The position numbers were made by a program, and so were the translations under genes. From Natranaerovirga hydrolytica (GTDB lineage: Bacteria > Bacillota > Clostridia > Lachnospirales > DSM-24629), in the NCBI RefSeq assembly GCF_004339095.1, contig NZ_SMGQ01000011.1, positions 419,575 through 483,574 of the forward strand: a stretch of 64,000 bases of DNA, read 5' to 3'. Under the pieces are notes generated by a model, which saw nothing but the letters and a program-made list of their open reading frames with translations, was not told where the DNA came from and ran no database searches. Positions 25,800 to 36,028 of this stretch are shown here, piece by piece. Position 1 is the stretch's first letter. Each line of letters starts with the position of its first letter.

Positions 25800-27926
25800 G
25801 TGAATAAAATTGATATAAGAGATATTCCTATTAGCAATGAAGAAGATGATTACCTCAACTTAGAAAAGTATGCTACTGCTTTATCTGATTTTATAAAAAC
25901 ATCAGAAACCCCTATAACTGTTTCTTTACAAGGTGAGTGGGGGTGTGGTAAAACTTCACTTATGAATATCATAGAAAGAAAATTATGTCATAGTCATTTG
26001 GAAGATACATATGAATGCATATCTATTAATACGTGGGAGTTGTATTTACAAGGTGATGAAAAAGATGCCATTGAGCATTTAACCTATTTAATTTTAAAAG
26101 AAATTGCTACGATTACTAAAGAAAAAAACTGTAAAATAGAGCACGAATTAGAAGATGTTTTTGATAACTTTAAACGGTATTTTATGAAGACAACCGATTT
26201 TATTATGGGGCTTCAAGGTACAGATACAGCCTCAAGGAAAAACGCCATGAGTTTATTTAATCAAAATGATTATACTTATATGAAACAATTAAGGAACAAA
26301 TTAGGAAAAGTGGTTACAACTTTAGTAGAGAATCACAATAACATTTCTAACAAAGGTTTTATATTCTTTATTGATGATTTAGATAGAATACAACCTAGCC
26401 TTGCTGTTAAAATTTTAGAAGTTCTTAAAAACCTATTTGTAATCGAAAAATGTATATTTGTATTAGCCGTTGATTATGAAGTTATTGTAAGAGGCTTAAA
26501 AGAAAAATACGGAGACCTCAATAACCGTAATGAAAAAATGTATAAGTCTTATTTTGACAAATTAATTCAATTGCCTTTTGTTATGCCCACAAATAATTAT
26601 GATATTACCCAGTTTGTTCTAAAATCATTAGTAGATATCCGTTATTTTGATTCCAATGATGAGCTGACAGATTTAGATAAAAAAAGAATTGTCAATAGCA
26701 TTGAATTTACCATAGGAAAAAATCCAAGAAGTATTAAACGGTTAATTAACGCACTCAAATTAAGCCGTATCTATGATGAAATTAACGAACAAGTCTTGAT
26801 TAATAAAGGATTTAAAATCTCTAATTTAATGTTTTTATGTATTCAATTGGCATATCCTAAGATTTATAATATGTTTGAACAATATCCAATTTATAAAAAT
26901 TGGAAGTTAAGCTATTTTACACATTTAATCGACGGGCAGATCAATAATCGTGATGAAAATGATTGGAAAGAAATACTATATGAAGTGGCTTTAAATGATG
27001 AAGAGTTAGTTAGAAGGATTGTCACGATCAAAAAGTTATCCTATATCATCGAAGATATTTTTGAATACAACGAAGATATGGACATAGATAAAATATGGAA
27101 GGTAATCTCTTTATCTGCTTTAACCAATTTATCCTATATGACCAGTCATAATGACTTTGAATACAATGGAGACGCCTATAATCAATCCTCAGAAACCCAG
27201 TATACACAAGGCAATCGTTTGTTAGATAATGTTATATTAAAGGACGATACTTATGTTTTAGATGTGGGTTGTGGAAATGGAAAAACTACAATTGATTTGT
27301 TTAAGAAAAATAATACCATTAACATAGATGCCTTTGATTTGTCAAAAAGTCAAATTGATATTGCTAAAAAAAATAGATTGGAAAATAATATATCTGAATT
27401 GGCTATAAAATTCTATGTCAAAGATGCTGCGACTATTAATTATAAAAATAAATACGACTTTATATTCAGTAATGCTTCACTACACTGGATAACCGATGCG
27501 ACAACAATGTATACATTGTTATACAACGCTTTAAAATCAGGTGGGCAGTTAGCTGTACACCAAGGTGGATATAAAAGTTATTATGGGTTACATGATGCGG
27601 TGTTAAAAGCAATCGATCATCTCAGTTATCAGTCTTATTATAGTGATTGGGAATATCCCGTATTTTATCCAACAAAGGAAGAAATGGAGCAGTTATTGTC
27701 TCAAGTTGGGTTTAAAGACATCTCAGTTATCAGTGAAACAAATGATGGCACAGCATACAATAATCTAGTAGAAAATTTTTGTAATGCAAGCTTATTGCCT
27801 TATCTAAATAGATTGCCAAAAGATGATTTTAGAGAGGCATTAATAAAAGAATACTATCGCATTTGTGAAAACGAACCCATCAATCTCTACACACATCGAC
27901 TTTATATATTTGCTAAAAAGGAGTAA
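25800..27926 (+). CDS. KAP-family P-loop NTPase fused to SAM-dependent methyltransferase
   Basis: 708 residues in one frame with two unrelated domains. Residues about 15-330 are a KAP NTPase: Walker A GEWGCGKTS (about 45), the long variable insert, Walker B FFIDDLDRIQP (about 190), the VLAVDYEVI segment and a GKNPRSIKRLINALKL sensor helix. Residues about 330-460 are a helical linker. Residues about 470-708 are a class I methyltransferase: motif I VLDVGCGNGKT (about 486), DAFDLSKSQI, YDFIFSNASLHWI, and late SGGQLAVHQGG, most like Tam/BioC-type enzymes. No membrane helix is obvious, although many KAP proteins have one. GTG start after AGTAGGTG. A GNAT gene follows 3 bases later. Substrate and role unknown; a phage defence or modification role is a hypothesis. 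Confidence 0.85.
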   Translation: MNKIDIRDIPISNEEDDYLNLEKYATALSDFIKTSETPITVSLQGEWGCGKTSLMNIIERKLCHSHLEDTYECISINTWELYLQGDEKDAIEHLTYLILKEIATITKEKNCKIEHELEDVFDNFKRYFMKTTDFIMGLQGTDTASRKNAMSLFNQNDYTYMKQLRNKLGKVVTTLVENHNNISNKGFIFFIDDLDRIQPSLAVKILEVLKNLFVIEKCIFVLAVDYEVIVRGLKEKYGDLNNRNEKMYKSYFDKLIQLPFVMPTNNYDITQFVLKSLVDIRYFDSNDELTDLDKKRIVNSIEFTIGKNPRSIKRLINALKLSRIYDEINEQVLINKGFKISNLMFLCIQLAYPKIYNMFEQYPIYKNWKLSYFTHLIDGQINNRDENDWKEILYEVALNDEELVRRIVTIKKLSYIIEDIFEYNEDMDIDKIWKVISLSALTNLSYMTSHNDFEYNGDAYNQSSETQYTQGNRLLDNVILKDDTYVLDVGCGNGKTTIDLFKKNNTINIDAFDLSKSQIDIAKKNRLENNISELAIKFYVKDAATINYKNKYDFIFSNASLHWITDATTMYTLLYNALKSGGQLAVHQGGYKSYYGLHDAVLKAIDHLSYQSYYSDWEYPVFYPTKEEMEQLLSQVGFKDISVISETNDGTAYNNLVENFCNASLLPYLNRLPKDDFREALIKEYYRICENEPINLYTHRLYIFAKKE

Positions 27927-27929
27927 GCT

Positions 27930-28487
27930 ATGTTTGAATTAGAATTTATAAATCAAATTGAAGATGACGATATAAAAAAACAGCTGTGGGAAATACTATG
28001 TGAATGTGATCAAGAATTTATTCCTCCCTTGTCTTCGAGAGATAGTTCAAGTCAAAAAGAACTCTCAGACTTAAATCAAAGCACAGTAAAACCTATCAGT
28101 TATTTTGAAAAAATGATGGAACAAAAATTTATCCTTGTCTTCAATAAACCTAATGAAGTGGTTGCTTTTATGACTTTTATACATCATTACAGTTGTGAAG
28201 AGTTACAAGCTATTGGTTTTTCTAATTATATTACAACTATATGCGTAAGAAAAAACTATAGAAACCAAGGTATACTATCAAAATTATACGATTATATGGA
28301 AGGACATATTGAAGATTCCTATATAGAAAACTATATTTCTACAAGAACTTGGTCAACCAATGTATATCACTTAAAGACCCTAAAAAATCGAGGTTATGAA
28401 ATGGGAACAGTATTAAAAGACCATCGCGGAGAAGGCATCGACACGATATATTTATACAAAGACACTCAATGGCCAAATAACGCCTAA
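27930..28487 (+). CDS. GNAT-family acetyltransferase, partner of KAP-methyltransferase
   Basis: 185 residues. The acetyl-CoA binding core is ITTICVRKNYRNQGILSKLYDYM (spanning about residues 105-130, with the R/Q-x-x-G-x-L/I loop RNQGIL), and preceding strands include FILVFNKPNEVVAFMTF. The N-terminal 50 residues are acidic and may contact a partner. It begins 3 bases after the KAP-methyltransferase stop with AAAGGAG inside that gene's end, so the two are translationally linked. The target (protein, tRNA or small molecule) is unknown. Confidence 0.8.
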   Translation: MFELEFINQIEDDDIKKQLWEILCECDQEFIPPLSSRDSSSQKELSDLNQSTVKPISYFEKMMEQKFILVFNKPNEVVAFMTFIHHYSCEELQAIGFSNYITTICVRKNYRNQGILSKLYDYMEGHIEDSYIENYISTRTWSTNVYHLKTLKNRGYEMGTVLKDHRGEGIDTIYLYKDTQWPNNA

Positions 28488-28501
28488 TTCCTAAAAAATA
28501 C

Positions 28502-28530
28502 TTGACTTCAAACCCCCTTTATGCTATCAT
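28502..28530 (+). promoter_or_regulatory. Promoter of the rplU operon
   Basis: TTGACT (28502-28507), a 17-base spacer and TATCAT (28525-28530). Transcription would start near 28537, at the left edge of the leader RNA. Confidence 0.7.
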
Positions 28531-28536
28531 TCATTA

Positions 28537-28612
28537 GTGGTATGCCGCACGAAGAGGTTGATTAAGTTTTGACAAAGGTCAAACACCGTATTTCGGCGAG
28601 TCTAGGACGTTA
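28537..28612 (+). ncRNA. Ribosomal protein L21 leader
   Basis: The 5' leader reads GGTATGCCGCACGAAGAGG, then a TTTTGACAAAGGTCAAA hairpin region, then TTTCGGCGAGTCTAGGACG just before the rplU ribosome site. This matches the layout and conserved strings of the Firmicute L21 leader, an autoregulatory mRNA structure bound by L21. The match is by recall of the motif rather than a covariance search. Confidence 0.7.
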
Positions 28613-28624
28613 GGAGGTGCCTAT

Positions 28625-28936
28625 ATGTACGCAATTATTAAAACAGGTGGTAAGCAATACAAAGTTGCTGAAGGTGATACATTAAAGATTGAAAAACTTA
28701 GTGTTGAAGCTGGTGAAACAGTAACATTTGATGAAGTGCTTATGGTTAATAAAGATGGTTCTGTTACTGTTGGAAGTCCATTAGTAGCTAATGCTTCTGT
28801 TTCTGCTAAAGTAGTAGAAGAAGGTAAAGGTAAAAAAATCATTGTTTTTAAATATAAAGCTAAAAAAGGTTATAAGAAAAAACAAGGACACAGACAACCA
28901 TTTACAAAAGTTCAAATTGAAAAAATTAATGCATAG
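28625..28936 (+). CDS. rplU: 50S ribosomal protein L21
   Basis: A 103-residue 23S rRNA-binding protein of the large subunit. [18 protein letters not shown] is the standard N-terminus, and [23 protein letters not shown] is the family C-terminal signature (residues about 76-98). It leads the operon rplU-prp-rpmA; the next gene begins 9 bases after the stop. Confidence 0.98.
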   Translation: MYAIIKTGGKQYKVAEGDTLKIEKLSVEAGETVTFDEVLMVNKDGSVTVGSPLVANASVSAKVVEEGKGKKIIVFKYKAKKGYKKKQGHRQPFTKVQIEKINA

Positions 28937-28945
28937 TGAGTTATT

Positions 28946-29272
28946 ATGATTAAAATTAATTTTTCTACAAAAAACGATGAAATCATTGGATTTGAGTCGA
29001 AAGGTCATGCAGGATATCGTGAATATGGGCAGGACATTGTCTGTTCAGCAGTATCAATACTTGTTATTAATACGATTAATGCCATTGAAACATTTACCAC
29101 AGATGACTTTACACTTGAAGAGAATGAAAAAGCAGGGTTGATAATGGTTAACTTTGAAAAATCACTTTCAGATCAATCAAAATTACTATTAGATACTTTG
29201 GTTTTGGGTTTAAAAAGCATTGAAAATGAATATGGCAATCAATATATAAATATCTCAATTAAGGAGGTGTAG
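28946..29272 (+). CDS. prp: Ribosomal-processing cysteine protease Prp (YsxB)
   Basis: A 108-residue protease that trims the N-terminal extension of ribosomal protein L27 in Firmicutes. GHAGYREYGQDIVCSAVS contains the catalytic His (about 22) and Cys (about 34). Its gene lies between rplU and rpmA, as usual. The L27 encoded next has the matching NLQFFA cleavage site, so the pair is functionally consistent. The start is the ATG at 28946 after GAGTTATT, a weak site, perhaps because it relies on coupling to rplU. Confidence 0.95.
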   Translation: MIKINFSTKNDEIIGFESKGHAGYREYGQDIVCSAVSILVINTINAIETFTTDDFTLEENEKAGLIMVNFEKSLSDQSKLLLDTLVLGLKSIENEYGNQYINISIKEV

Positions 29273-29275
29273 AAC

Positions 29276-29563
29276 ATGTTAAAATTAAACCTTCAGTTTT
29301 TCGCTTCTAAAAAAGGAGTTGGCTCTACAAAAAATGGTAGAGATTCAGAATCTAAGAGATTAGGAGCAAAAAGAGCAGATGGTCAAAACGTACTTGCAGG
29401 TAATATTCTTTACAGACAAAGAGGTACTAAAATTCACCCAGGAACTAACGTAGGACGTGGTGGAGATGATACTTTATTCGCATTAGTTGATGGTGTGGTT
29501 AAGTTTGAAAGAAAAGGTAGAGATAAAAAACAAGTTTCTGTTTATCCAGTTGCAGCAGAATAA
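29276..29563 (+). CDS. rpmA: 50S ribosomal protein L27
   Basis: A 95-residue large-subunit protein near the peptidyl transferase centre. The N-terminal extension [14 protein letters not shown] contains the Prp cleavage site (after FF). [13 protein letters not shown] and [17 protein letters not shown] are family signatures. AAGGAGGTG precedes the ATG. A perfect 11-bp stem terminator follows. Confidence 0.98.
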   Translation: MLKLNLQFFASKKGVGSTKNGRDSESKRLGAKRADGQNVLAGNILYRQRGTKIHPGTNVGRGGDDTLFALVDGVVKFERKGRDKKQVSVYPVAAE

Positions 29564-29579
29564 GATAATGAATGGATAT

Positions 29580-29616
29580 AAGTTTCAAGTCTTTGACTTG
29601 AAACTTTTTCTTTTAT
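29580..29616 (+). terminator. Terminator of the rplU-prp-rpmA operon
   Basis: AAGTTTCAAGT (29580-29590) pairs perfectly with ACTTGAAACTT (29596-29606) over a 5-base loop, followed by a T-rich tail. Confidence 0.88.
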
Positions 29617-29802
29617 GTAAGGAAATACATCAAAAAATTTTTTATAGTTAATTTGATTTATATAACTGTAAAAATGTCGAAAAATATACTATAATAGACA
29701 TAAGCGTATATTAAGTATAAGAATGCATTTTAAAAGCAAAGATAAATGATATAACTTACGCAATTGAAGGTTTTTACGATTTCACGTGTAGGATGAGTAT
29801 GA

Positions 29803-31107
<1,305 letters not shown>

Positions 31108-31139
31108 CACTTATGATAAAAGAAAGGAGACCAATTATC

Positions 31140-31427
31140 GTGCTAACAAGCAAACAAAGAGCGTATTTAAAAAAATTAGCCAATCCTATAGATCCAATTT
31201 TTCAAGTTGGAAAATCAGGTGTTACGCCTGATGTAACAAAAGCAATAGCAGATGCACTGGAAGCTAGAGAGATTATTAAAATTAATGTTTTGAAAAATTG
31301 TATAGAACATCCAAAAGACATTGCAGAAAAATTAGCTGAAAGAACCCAATCAAACATTGTGCAAGTCATTGGCAGAAAAATTATTTTGTACAAAGAATCA
31401 AAAGAAAATCCTAAAATACAATTATAA
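31140..31427 (+). CDS. yhbY: YhbY-family (CRM domain) ribosome-associated RNA-binding protein
   Basis: 95 residues from the GTG at 31140 (VLTSKQRAYLKKLANPIDP), with AAAGGAGA 9 bases upstream; an ATG at 31113 has no site and would add an atypical extension. The CRM-domain fold binds pre-50S rRNA, with the GKSGVT loop (from about residue 23) as in the family. It sits after obgE, as in many Firmicutes. The next gene begins 22 bases later. Confidence 0.92.
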   Translation: MLTSKQRAYLKKLANPIDPIFQVGKSGVTPDVTKAIADALEAREIIKINVLKNCIEHPKDIAEKLAERTQSNIVQVIGRKIILYKESKENPKIQL

Positions 31428-31449
31428 TAATCAAGTAGGGGGTATAATT

Positions 31450-33120
31450 ATGAAAAAAATAATATCTATCATATTAATATTGGTTTTTATAACAGGATCA
31501 ATAAATGTTTATGCAAATTATAGTGTGGATTTTTCAAATGACAGTGTTACAGTAGCAAGAGTTATTGAAATTATTGATGGTGAAGCTTACAGAGTAATTG
31601 ATAACCTCAATAGAGATAATGAAGAAGAAAAGATTATACGATTAATAGGGGTTAATACCCAAGCAAGTACCGAAGCTTTTGATAAAGCACAAAATGATTT
31701 ACTAGGCAAAAATGTCATCATTCAAAGAGATTCTAACTATAGTATAAAAGATCAATATAATTATGAATTGGTGTATTTGTATTTAGATTATCAAAAACCC
31801 TATAATGTACATTTGTTAGAAGAAGGGTATGCTGTTATAAGTGATGATCATTCAGAATCTGAACACCATACTTATATTGTAAGAGCCCAAGATTATGCTA
31901 AAAATCATAAAATCGGATTATGGTCGGATACAGACCGTTCAACAAATGAACACAGAGTCAATATTAATACAGCAACTGCAACGGTATTACATGACCTTTT
32001 AGAAGATACGTCTTTATCTCAAGCTAGACGTATTGTCAACAGTAGAAATGTAACGCCATATTATACGATAGAAGATATAAAATTTGCAGACAGTTCATTA
32101 AGTCACGAATGGTACGATAAGAATAGAGATAAACTATCTGTCGTTACGCATTTAAACACAGCAAGTGATTATGAATTAAGTACATTATTCCCATCTTCTG
32201 TTAATCAAAGTGTATATGCTCAACGATTAATCGATTATCGCTTGTTTAATACCATTGATGCAGTAGAGGATTTAGATACTTTAGATTTTAGAAGGGCATA
32301 TGAACATTTTGAAAAGTATGTGACCGTTGATGGCCTAGAAAGAAGTCTTGTCAATGAAAATGTTGTTAATATTAATACGGCTACAGTAGATGAAATACTA
32401 GAGGTGTCTAGTCTTAATAGAAGTACTGCAAGAAGTATTGTTAACAAAAGAAATGAAGATGGTTATATTTATAAAAATCTTTACGAATTGGTACCTGTTA
32501 ATAATGGTTTAAACAATACAACCCTTAGAGATGAGATTAGAAACTTTACTGCTATAACCAATATTAACACAGCTTCTGATATGGAATTACGGTCCTTATT
32601 TAGTATAACCAATATGAATGATTCTACAAAAGAACAATACATTCAATTGATTCATATGATGAGACCTTTTTATGAAGTAGATGATTTAAGACAAATGATG
32701 AGTTCTTCACTATTTAATACCATTAGTCCATATGTATCTGTAACAAATGAAAGTCCTGAAGCGAGAATCAACATTAACTTGGTAGATAAAGATGATGTTA
32801 TCGATTACTTAGGCTTAACAAGAAGCGAAGCTAGTGATTTTACAAGGCGAAACTATTTAACTTATAGAAATGCTAATAATGTCTCATTTGAACCAGAAAA
32901 GTATAATACATTATTTTCTTTTTATACCAACATAAATACAGCTTCTACAGAAGAATTGTATTTATTACATGATAGGATGAACCGTGATTTAGTTGATGCT
33001 ATTGTTGAATTTAGAGAAGATCAACCCTTTAGTTCAATAGACGAAGTAGAATATGTGTTTAGAGAAAATAGTGGGACAACGATTTTTAGATCTATAAGAG
33101 AATTTATTGTTTTTTATTAA
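31450..33120 (+). CDS. Exported protein with SNase-like domain and six ComEA-type HhH repeats
   Basis: 556 residues from the ATG at 31450. After a signal peptide (ending near residue 26) comes a staphylococcal-nuclease-like domain (about 34-160: IIRLIGVNTQAS, NVHLLEEGYAVI, GLWSD). Helix-hairpin-helix units follow, each opening with a NINTA-like motif, at about residues 169, 233, 305, 370, 438 and 493. ComEA HhH domains bind DNA during uptake. Two SNase catalytic positions look lost: the DTPE segment is NTQA, and the Arg of DxYGR is Tyr in DQYNY. It may bind extracellular DNA without cutting it. A terminator hairpin follows. Confidence 0.8.
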   Translation: MKKIISIILILVFITGSINVYANYSVDFSNDSVTVARVIEIIDGEAYRVIDNLNRDNEEEKIIRLIGVNTQASTEAFDKAQNDLLGKNVIIQRDSNYSIKDQYNYELVYLYLDYQKPYNVHLLEEGYAVISDDHSESEHHTYIVRAQDYAKNHKIGLWSDTDRSTNEHRVNINTATATVLHDLLEDTSLSQARRIVNSRNVTPYYTIEDIKFADSSLSHEWYDKNRDKLSVVTHLNTASDYELSTLFPSSVNQSVYAQRLIDYRLFNTIDAVEDLDTLDFRRAYEHFEKYVTVDGLERSLVNENVVNINTATVDEILEVSSLNRSTARSIVNKRNEDGYIYKNLYELVPVNNGLNNTTLRDEIRNFTAITNINTASDMELRSLFSITNMNDSTKEQYIQLIHMMRPFYEVDDLRQMMSSSLFNTISPYVSVTNESPEARININLVDKDDVIDYLGLTRSEASDFTRRNYLTYRNANNVSFEPEKYNTLFSFYTNINTASTEELYLLHDRMNRDLVDAIVEFREDQPFSSIDEVEYVFRENSGTTIFRSIREFIVFY

Positions 33121-33126
33121 AAGAGT

Positions 33127-33165
33127 AATCAAAGAGGAATGCATATTTCTCTTTGATTCTTATTA
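33127..33165 (+). terminator. Hairpin after the SNase-HhH gene
   Basis: AATCAAAGAG (33127-33136) pairs with CTCTTTGATT (33149-33158), followed by a short T-containing tail. Confidence 0.6.
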
Positions 33166-33204
33166 TAATGTTCCGAAGTAATATGAAAGGAAAGCGTATT
33201 TAAT

Positions 33205-33813
33205 ATGAATAATTTTAAAATTGGTATTATGGGTGGAACCTTTAATCCTGTGCATTTTGGACATTTGATTTTAGCAGAAAATGCGTATGAAAAGTTTGAT
33301 TTGGATACGGTTATTTTTATTCCTAATGGCCAGCCACCACACAAATCAGATGAAAAAATTCTTTCAAAGTCAGACCGTTTAAAAATGGTTAATATGGCCA
33401 TTGATGATAACAAACACTTTAATGTATCAACTATTGAAGTAGATAAAAAAAGTTATTCTTATTCATATGAAACATTAGAAGCATTAAAAAAAGAGAATCC
33501 TAATACGGAGTATTACTTTATAATCGGTGCGGATTCATTATATAACATTCATAAATGGAAAAATCCAGAAAAACTTTTATCTCTATGTCAATTGATTGTT
33601 GCTTCTAGAGGAGAAATTGATAGGCATAGTATAGAAAACCATAAACCCAATATAGAAAGTTTTTACAAAACTAAAATCCATATTTTGGATATGCCTATAA
33701 TTGAGATTTCTTCATCCGATATTAGGAACCGAGTAAAAGAAGGTAAAACCATTAAATACTTTGTTCCAAAAGATGTTGAGCATTATATTTATATGAATAA
33801 TTTATATAAGTAA
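33205..33813 (+). CDS. nadD: Nicotinate-nucleotide adenylyltransferase
   Basis: 202 residues. Adenylates nicotinate mononucleotide in NAD synthesis. GIMGGTFNPVHFGH is the nucleotidyltransferase HxGH site; FIPNGQPPHKS, IIGADSLYNIHKW and the C-terminal ISSSDIRNRVKEGK complete the signature. GAAAGGAAAG precedes the ATG. It leads the conserved nadD-yqeK-rsfS order. Confidence 0.96.
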   Translation: MNNFKIGIMGGTFNPVHFGHLILAENAYEKFDLDTVIFIPNGQPPHKSDEKILSKSDRLKMVNMAIDDNKHFNVSTIEVDKKSYSYSYETLEALKKENPNTEYYFIIGADSLYNIHKWKNPEKLLSLCQLIVASRGEIDRHSIENHKPNIESFYKTKIHILDMPIIEISSSDIRNRVKEGKTIKYFVPKDVEHYIYMNNLYK

Positions 33814-33880
33814 TATGATAAGTATTCGTATATTTTTATTTTATTTATTGCCCATAAGATTATAATAGAGGGGTTTTAGT

Positions 33881-34459
33881 ATGAAATATGATATAAATAA
33901 AATTAGAAAAAAATTAAAAAGAACGCTTCATACAAAAAGGTACATTCACTCTATTGGTGTCTCGACTACAGCGGTTTGCTTGGCTATGAAATATGGGTAC
34001 GATTTACATGAAGCGGAAGTTGCAGGGTTAGTCCATGATTGCGCTAAGAATTATTCGGATTCAAAAAAAATAGCACTATGCAAAAAAAATAGTATTGTAA
34101 TGAGTCCATCAGAACAAACTTCTCCGGATTTGTTACATGCAAAAGTAGGCGCTGTTGTTGCACAATCAAAGTATGACATTGATAATAGGGATATATTAAA
34201 TGCTGTCAAATATCATACCACAGGAAGACCTGATATGTCTTTGTTAGAAAAAATTATTTATATTGCAGATTTTATTGAGCCTAATAGAACCCAACCTAAC
34301 TTAAAGGAATATCGAAACTTGGCTTTTTTAGATTTGGAAGTATGTTTATTAAGGATTTTGAGAGACACAATAACTTATTTAGAAAAAAACAATAAAGAAA
34401 TTGATAATTTAACGAAAGAAGCTTATAATTATTATAACAACTTAATTAATAATCAATAA
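33881..34459 (+). CDS. yqeK: YqeK-family HD hydrolase (Ap4A hydrolase)
   Basis: 192 residues. HD-domain metal ligands appear as RYIHSIGV, AGLVHDCAKNY, AVKYHTTGRPDMS and IIYIADFIEPNR, matching the YqeK family, members of which cleave diadenosine tetraphosphate to ADP. It lies between nadD and rsfS, its usual place. AGAGGGG precedes the ATG. Confidence 0.93.
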   Translation: MKYDINKIRKKLKRTLHTKRYIHSIGVSTTAVCLAMKYGYDLHEAEVAGLVHDCAKNYSDSKKIALCKKNSIVMSPSEQTSPDLLHAKVGAVVAQSKYDIDNRDILNAVKYHTTGRPDMSLLEKIIYIADFIEPNRTQPNLKEYRNLAFLDLEVCLLRILRDTITYLEKNNKEIDNLTKEAYNYYNNLINNQ

Positions 34460-34477
34460 CACAAATGGAGGAAATAT

Positions 34478-34831
34478 ATGAGTGATAATTCAAATGCAAT
34501 GGTAAAAAATATATACAGGACTTTAGATGATAAAAAGGCTGAAGATATAACGGTTATTGATATCCGAGACATTAGTATTATAGCTGATTTTTTTGTAATC
34601 GCACATGGTAACAGTGAAAGTCATATCAAATCTTTAGTAGAATATATTGAAGAAAATATGGAAAAAGAAGATTATTATCTAAAGCAAAAAGAGGGCAACA
34701 GTTCTGGGAAATGGATGTTACTAGATTATAATAACGTTATTGTTCATATCTTTGGTAAAGAAGAAAGACTGTTTTATGACTTAGAAAGAGTTTGGAAAGA
34801 CGGAAAAGAAATAGATATCGATCAAATATAA
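34478..34831 (+). CDS. rsfS: Ribosomal silencing factor RsfS
   Basis: 117 residues. Binds L14 on the free 50S subunit and blocks joining to 30S during starvation. DKKAEDITVIDIRDISIIADFFVIAHGNSESHI spans the family core (residues about 15-50), followed by GNSSGKWMLLDYNNVIVHIF. GGAGG precedes the ATG, 19 bases after yqeK. An intrinsic terminator follows. Confidence 0.96.
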   Translation: MSDNSNAMVKNIYRTLDDKKAEDITVIDIRDISIIADFFVIAHGNSESHIKSLVEYIEENMEKEDYYLKQKEGNSSGKWMLLDYNNVIVHIFGKEERLFYDLERVWKDGKEIDIDQI

Positions 34832-34857
34832 GATTGTTTTATAGAGGTACAATTAGA

Positions 34858-34880
34858 AACGTGCGAAGGCACGTTTTTTT
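34858..34880 (+). terminator. Terminator of the nadD-yqeK-rsfS operon
   Basis: AACGTGC (34858-34864) pairs with GCACGTT (34869-34875) over GAAG and leads into T7. Confidence 0.88.
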
Positions 34881-34917
34881 GATGTAAAAAGTTATGCTTA
34901 GATAAAAAGCCCCAACT

Positions 34918-34962
34918 GTAAATTCTTATGAGCAAGTGGGTAGATTAGACTTTCATCTAAAG
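34918..34962 (-). repeat. Dispersed hairpin family, partial copy 2
   Basis: Positions 34931-34958 match 37329-37356 at 25 of 28 bases, centred on TAGATTAGACTT. The preceding AAATTCTTATGAGCAAGT aligns with the 37.3-kb loop at about 14 of 18 bases. The left pairing arm is missing, so this copy is incomplete. Confidence 0.6.
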
Positions 34963-35068
34963 GTGTATATGAATAGAGACTTCTACAGCTAAATTCGACA
35001 TAATATTCTTGACATTATAATTTAAAGTTATAAAATAAGAATTATACTGTATATGGGGAGAGGGTTAA

Positions 35069-36028
35069 ATGGGTATATACAATTTAGTTTATTATGCACA
35101 CAACGCGCCAAAGAAAGTAAAGAAAAAATCAAAAGAAGATATTATGATTCATAATAAATCTTTTAATCTTACAGATTTATCACCTGAGGTATACAATTAC
35201 TTATTTGAGTTAATTCCAAACTTTAGAGATTTATCAAGTTTGAACTTAACCGTTGAATGGAATCATCATAAAATAAGAGAAAGCACGAATTACATATATA
35301 TTCGATTGAATCATATTAATGATATTTATTTTCTATTTGGCTTATCAATTGATATAGAAAGTATTGTTAATTCACTAGGAAAAGTATATGTTAATGAAAT
35401 ATTACCAATTACAACCAATCGCGTTGAAATTGAAGAACCAAAGATAGAAATATGCATGAATAAAGAATATATGGACAAGTATACATTTGGAATGGATGAC
35501 TCGCCTAATAAGATTATTTATCGAATGTATTGTTTGTATAATGAATTAATGAAAAAACTAAGGCAAAACTTTATCCATTTGGAACAACGAAAAAAAGATC
35601 TTGATGAACGCTATAGGGTGTTATTCAAAAAAGAAAGGGATAGACTCAATCAATTAAAATTATTTCATGAGAAAGCCAATGAATTTTACAAAAAAGATAA
35701 ATACAATTGGATCAGTACCCATGGTAGTAAACATCTGAGATTATTATACAGTCTGAATTATGAAGATGAATGTGAAATGAACTATATATTAGAACGTACT
35801 AAAAATGAATTTGAAGGTTGGATATTAGACATCAACAAAGAAATTGTTTTTAATAAAAGAAGCCATCCAACACCTCAAGCAATGACAATAAAAAATCAAC
35901 TGCTAGAAAAAGATTATCATTGTGAGATTGTATGGATAAAAAAGGGAAATGAGAATATAAAGAATGAAAATGAAGCCGTTGTTATTTTTGACTATTTACA
36001 TCGACATAGACTGTATTTGGTCATATGA
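35069..36028 (+). CDS. Cytosolic protein of unknown function, 319 residues
   Basis: I recognise no family. The protein is soluble, with a basic N-terminus (APKKVKKKSKED) and an alpha/beta first half. A likely coiled coil occupies about residues 170-215 (LEQRKKDLDERYRVLFKKERDRLNQLK), and the C-terminal end is beta-rich (YHCEIVWIKKG, VVIFDYLHRHRLYLVI). GGGGAGAGGG precedes the ATG. It stands alone between the rsfS terminator and lexA, and a copy of the dispersed repeat begins at its stop codon. Confidence 0.6.
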   Translation: MGIYNLVYYAHNAPKKVKKKSKEDIMIHNKSFNLTDLSPEVYNYLFELIPNFRDLSSLNLTVEWNHHKIRESTNYIYIRLNHINDIYFLFGLSIDIESIVNSLGKVYVNEILPITTNRVEIEEPKIEICMNKEYMDKYTFGMDDSPNKIIYRMYCLYNELMKKLRQNFIHLEQRKKDLDERYRVLFKKERDRLNQLKLFHEKANEFYKKDKYNWISTHGSKHLRLLYSLNYEDECEMNYILERTKNEFEGWILDINKEIVFNKRSHPTPQAMTIKNQLLEKDYHCEIVWIKKGNENIKNENEAVVIFDYLHRHRLYLVI

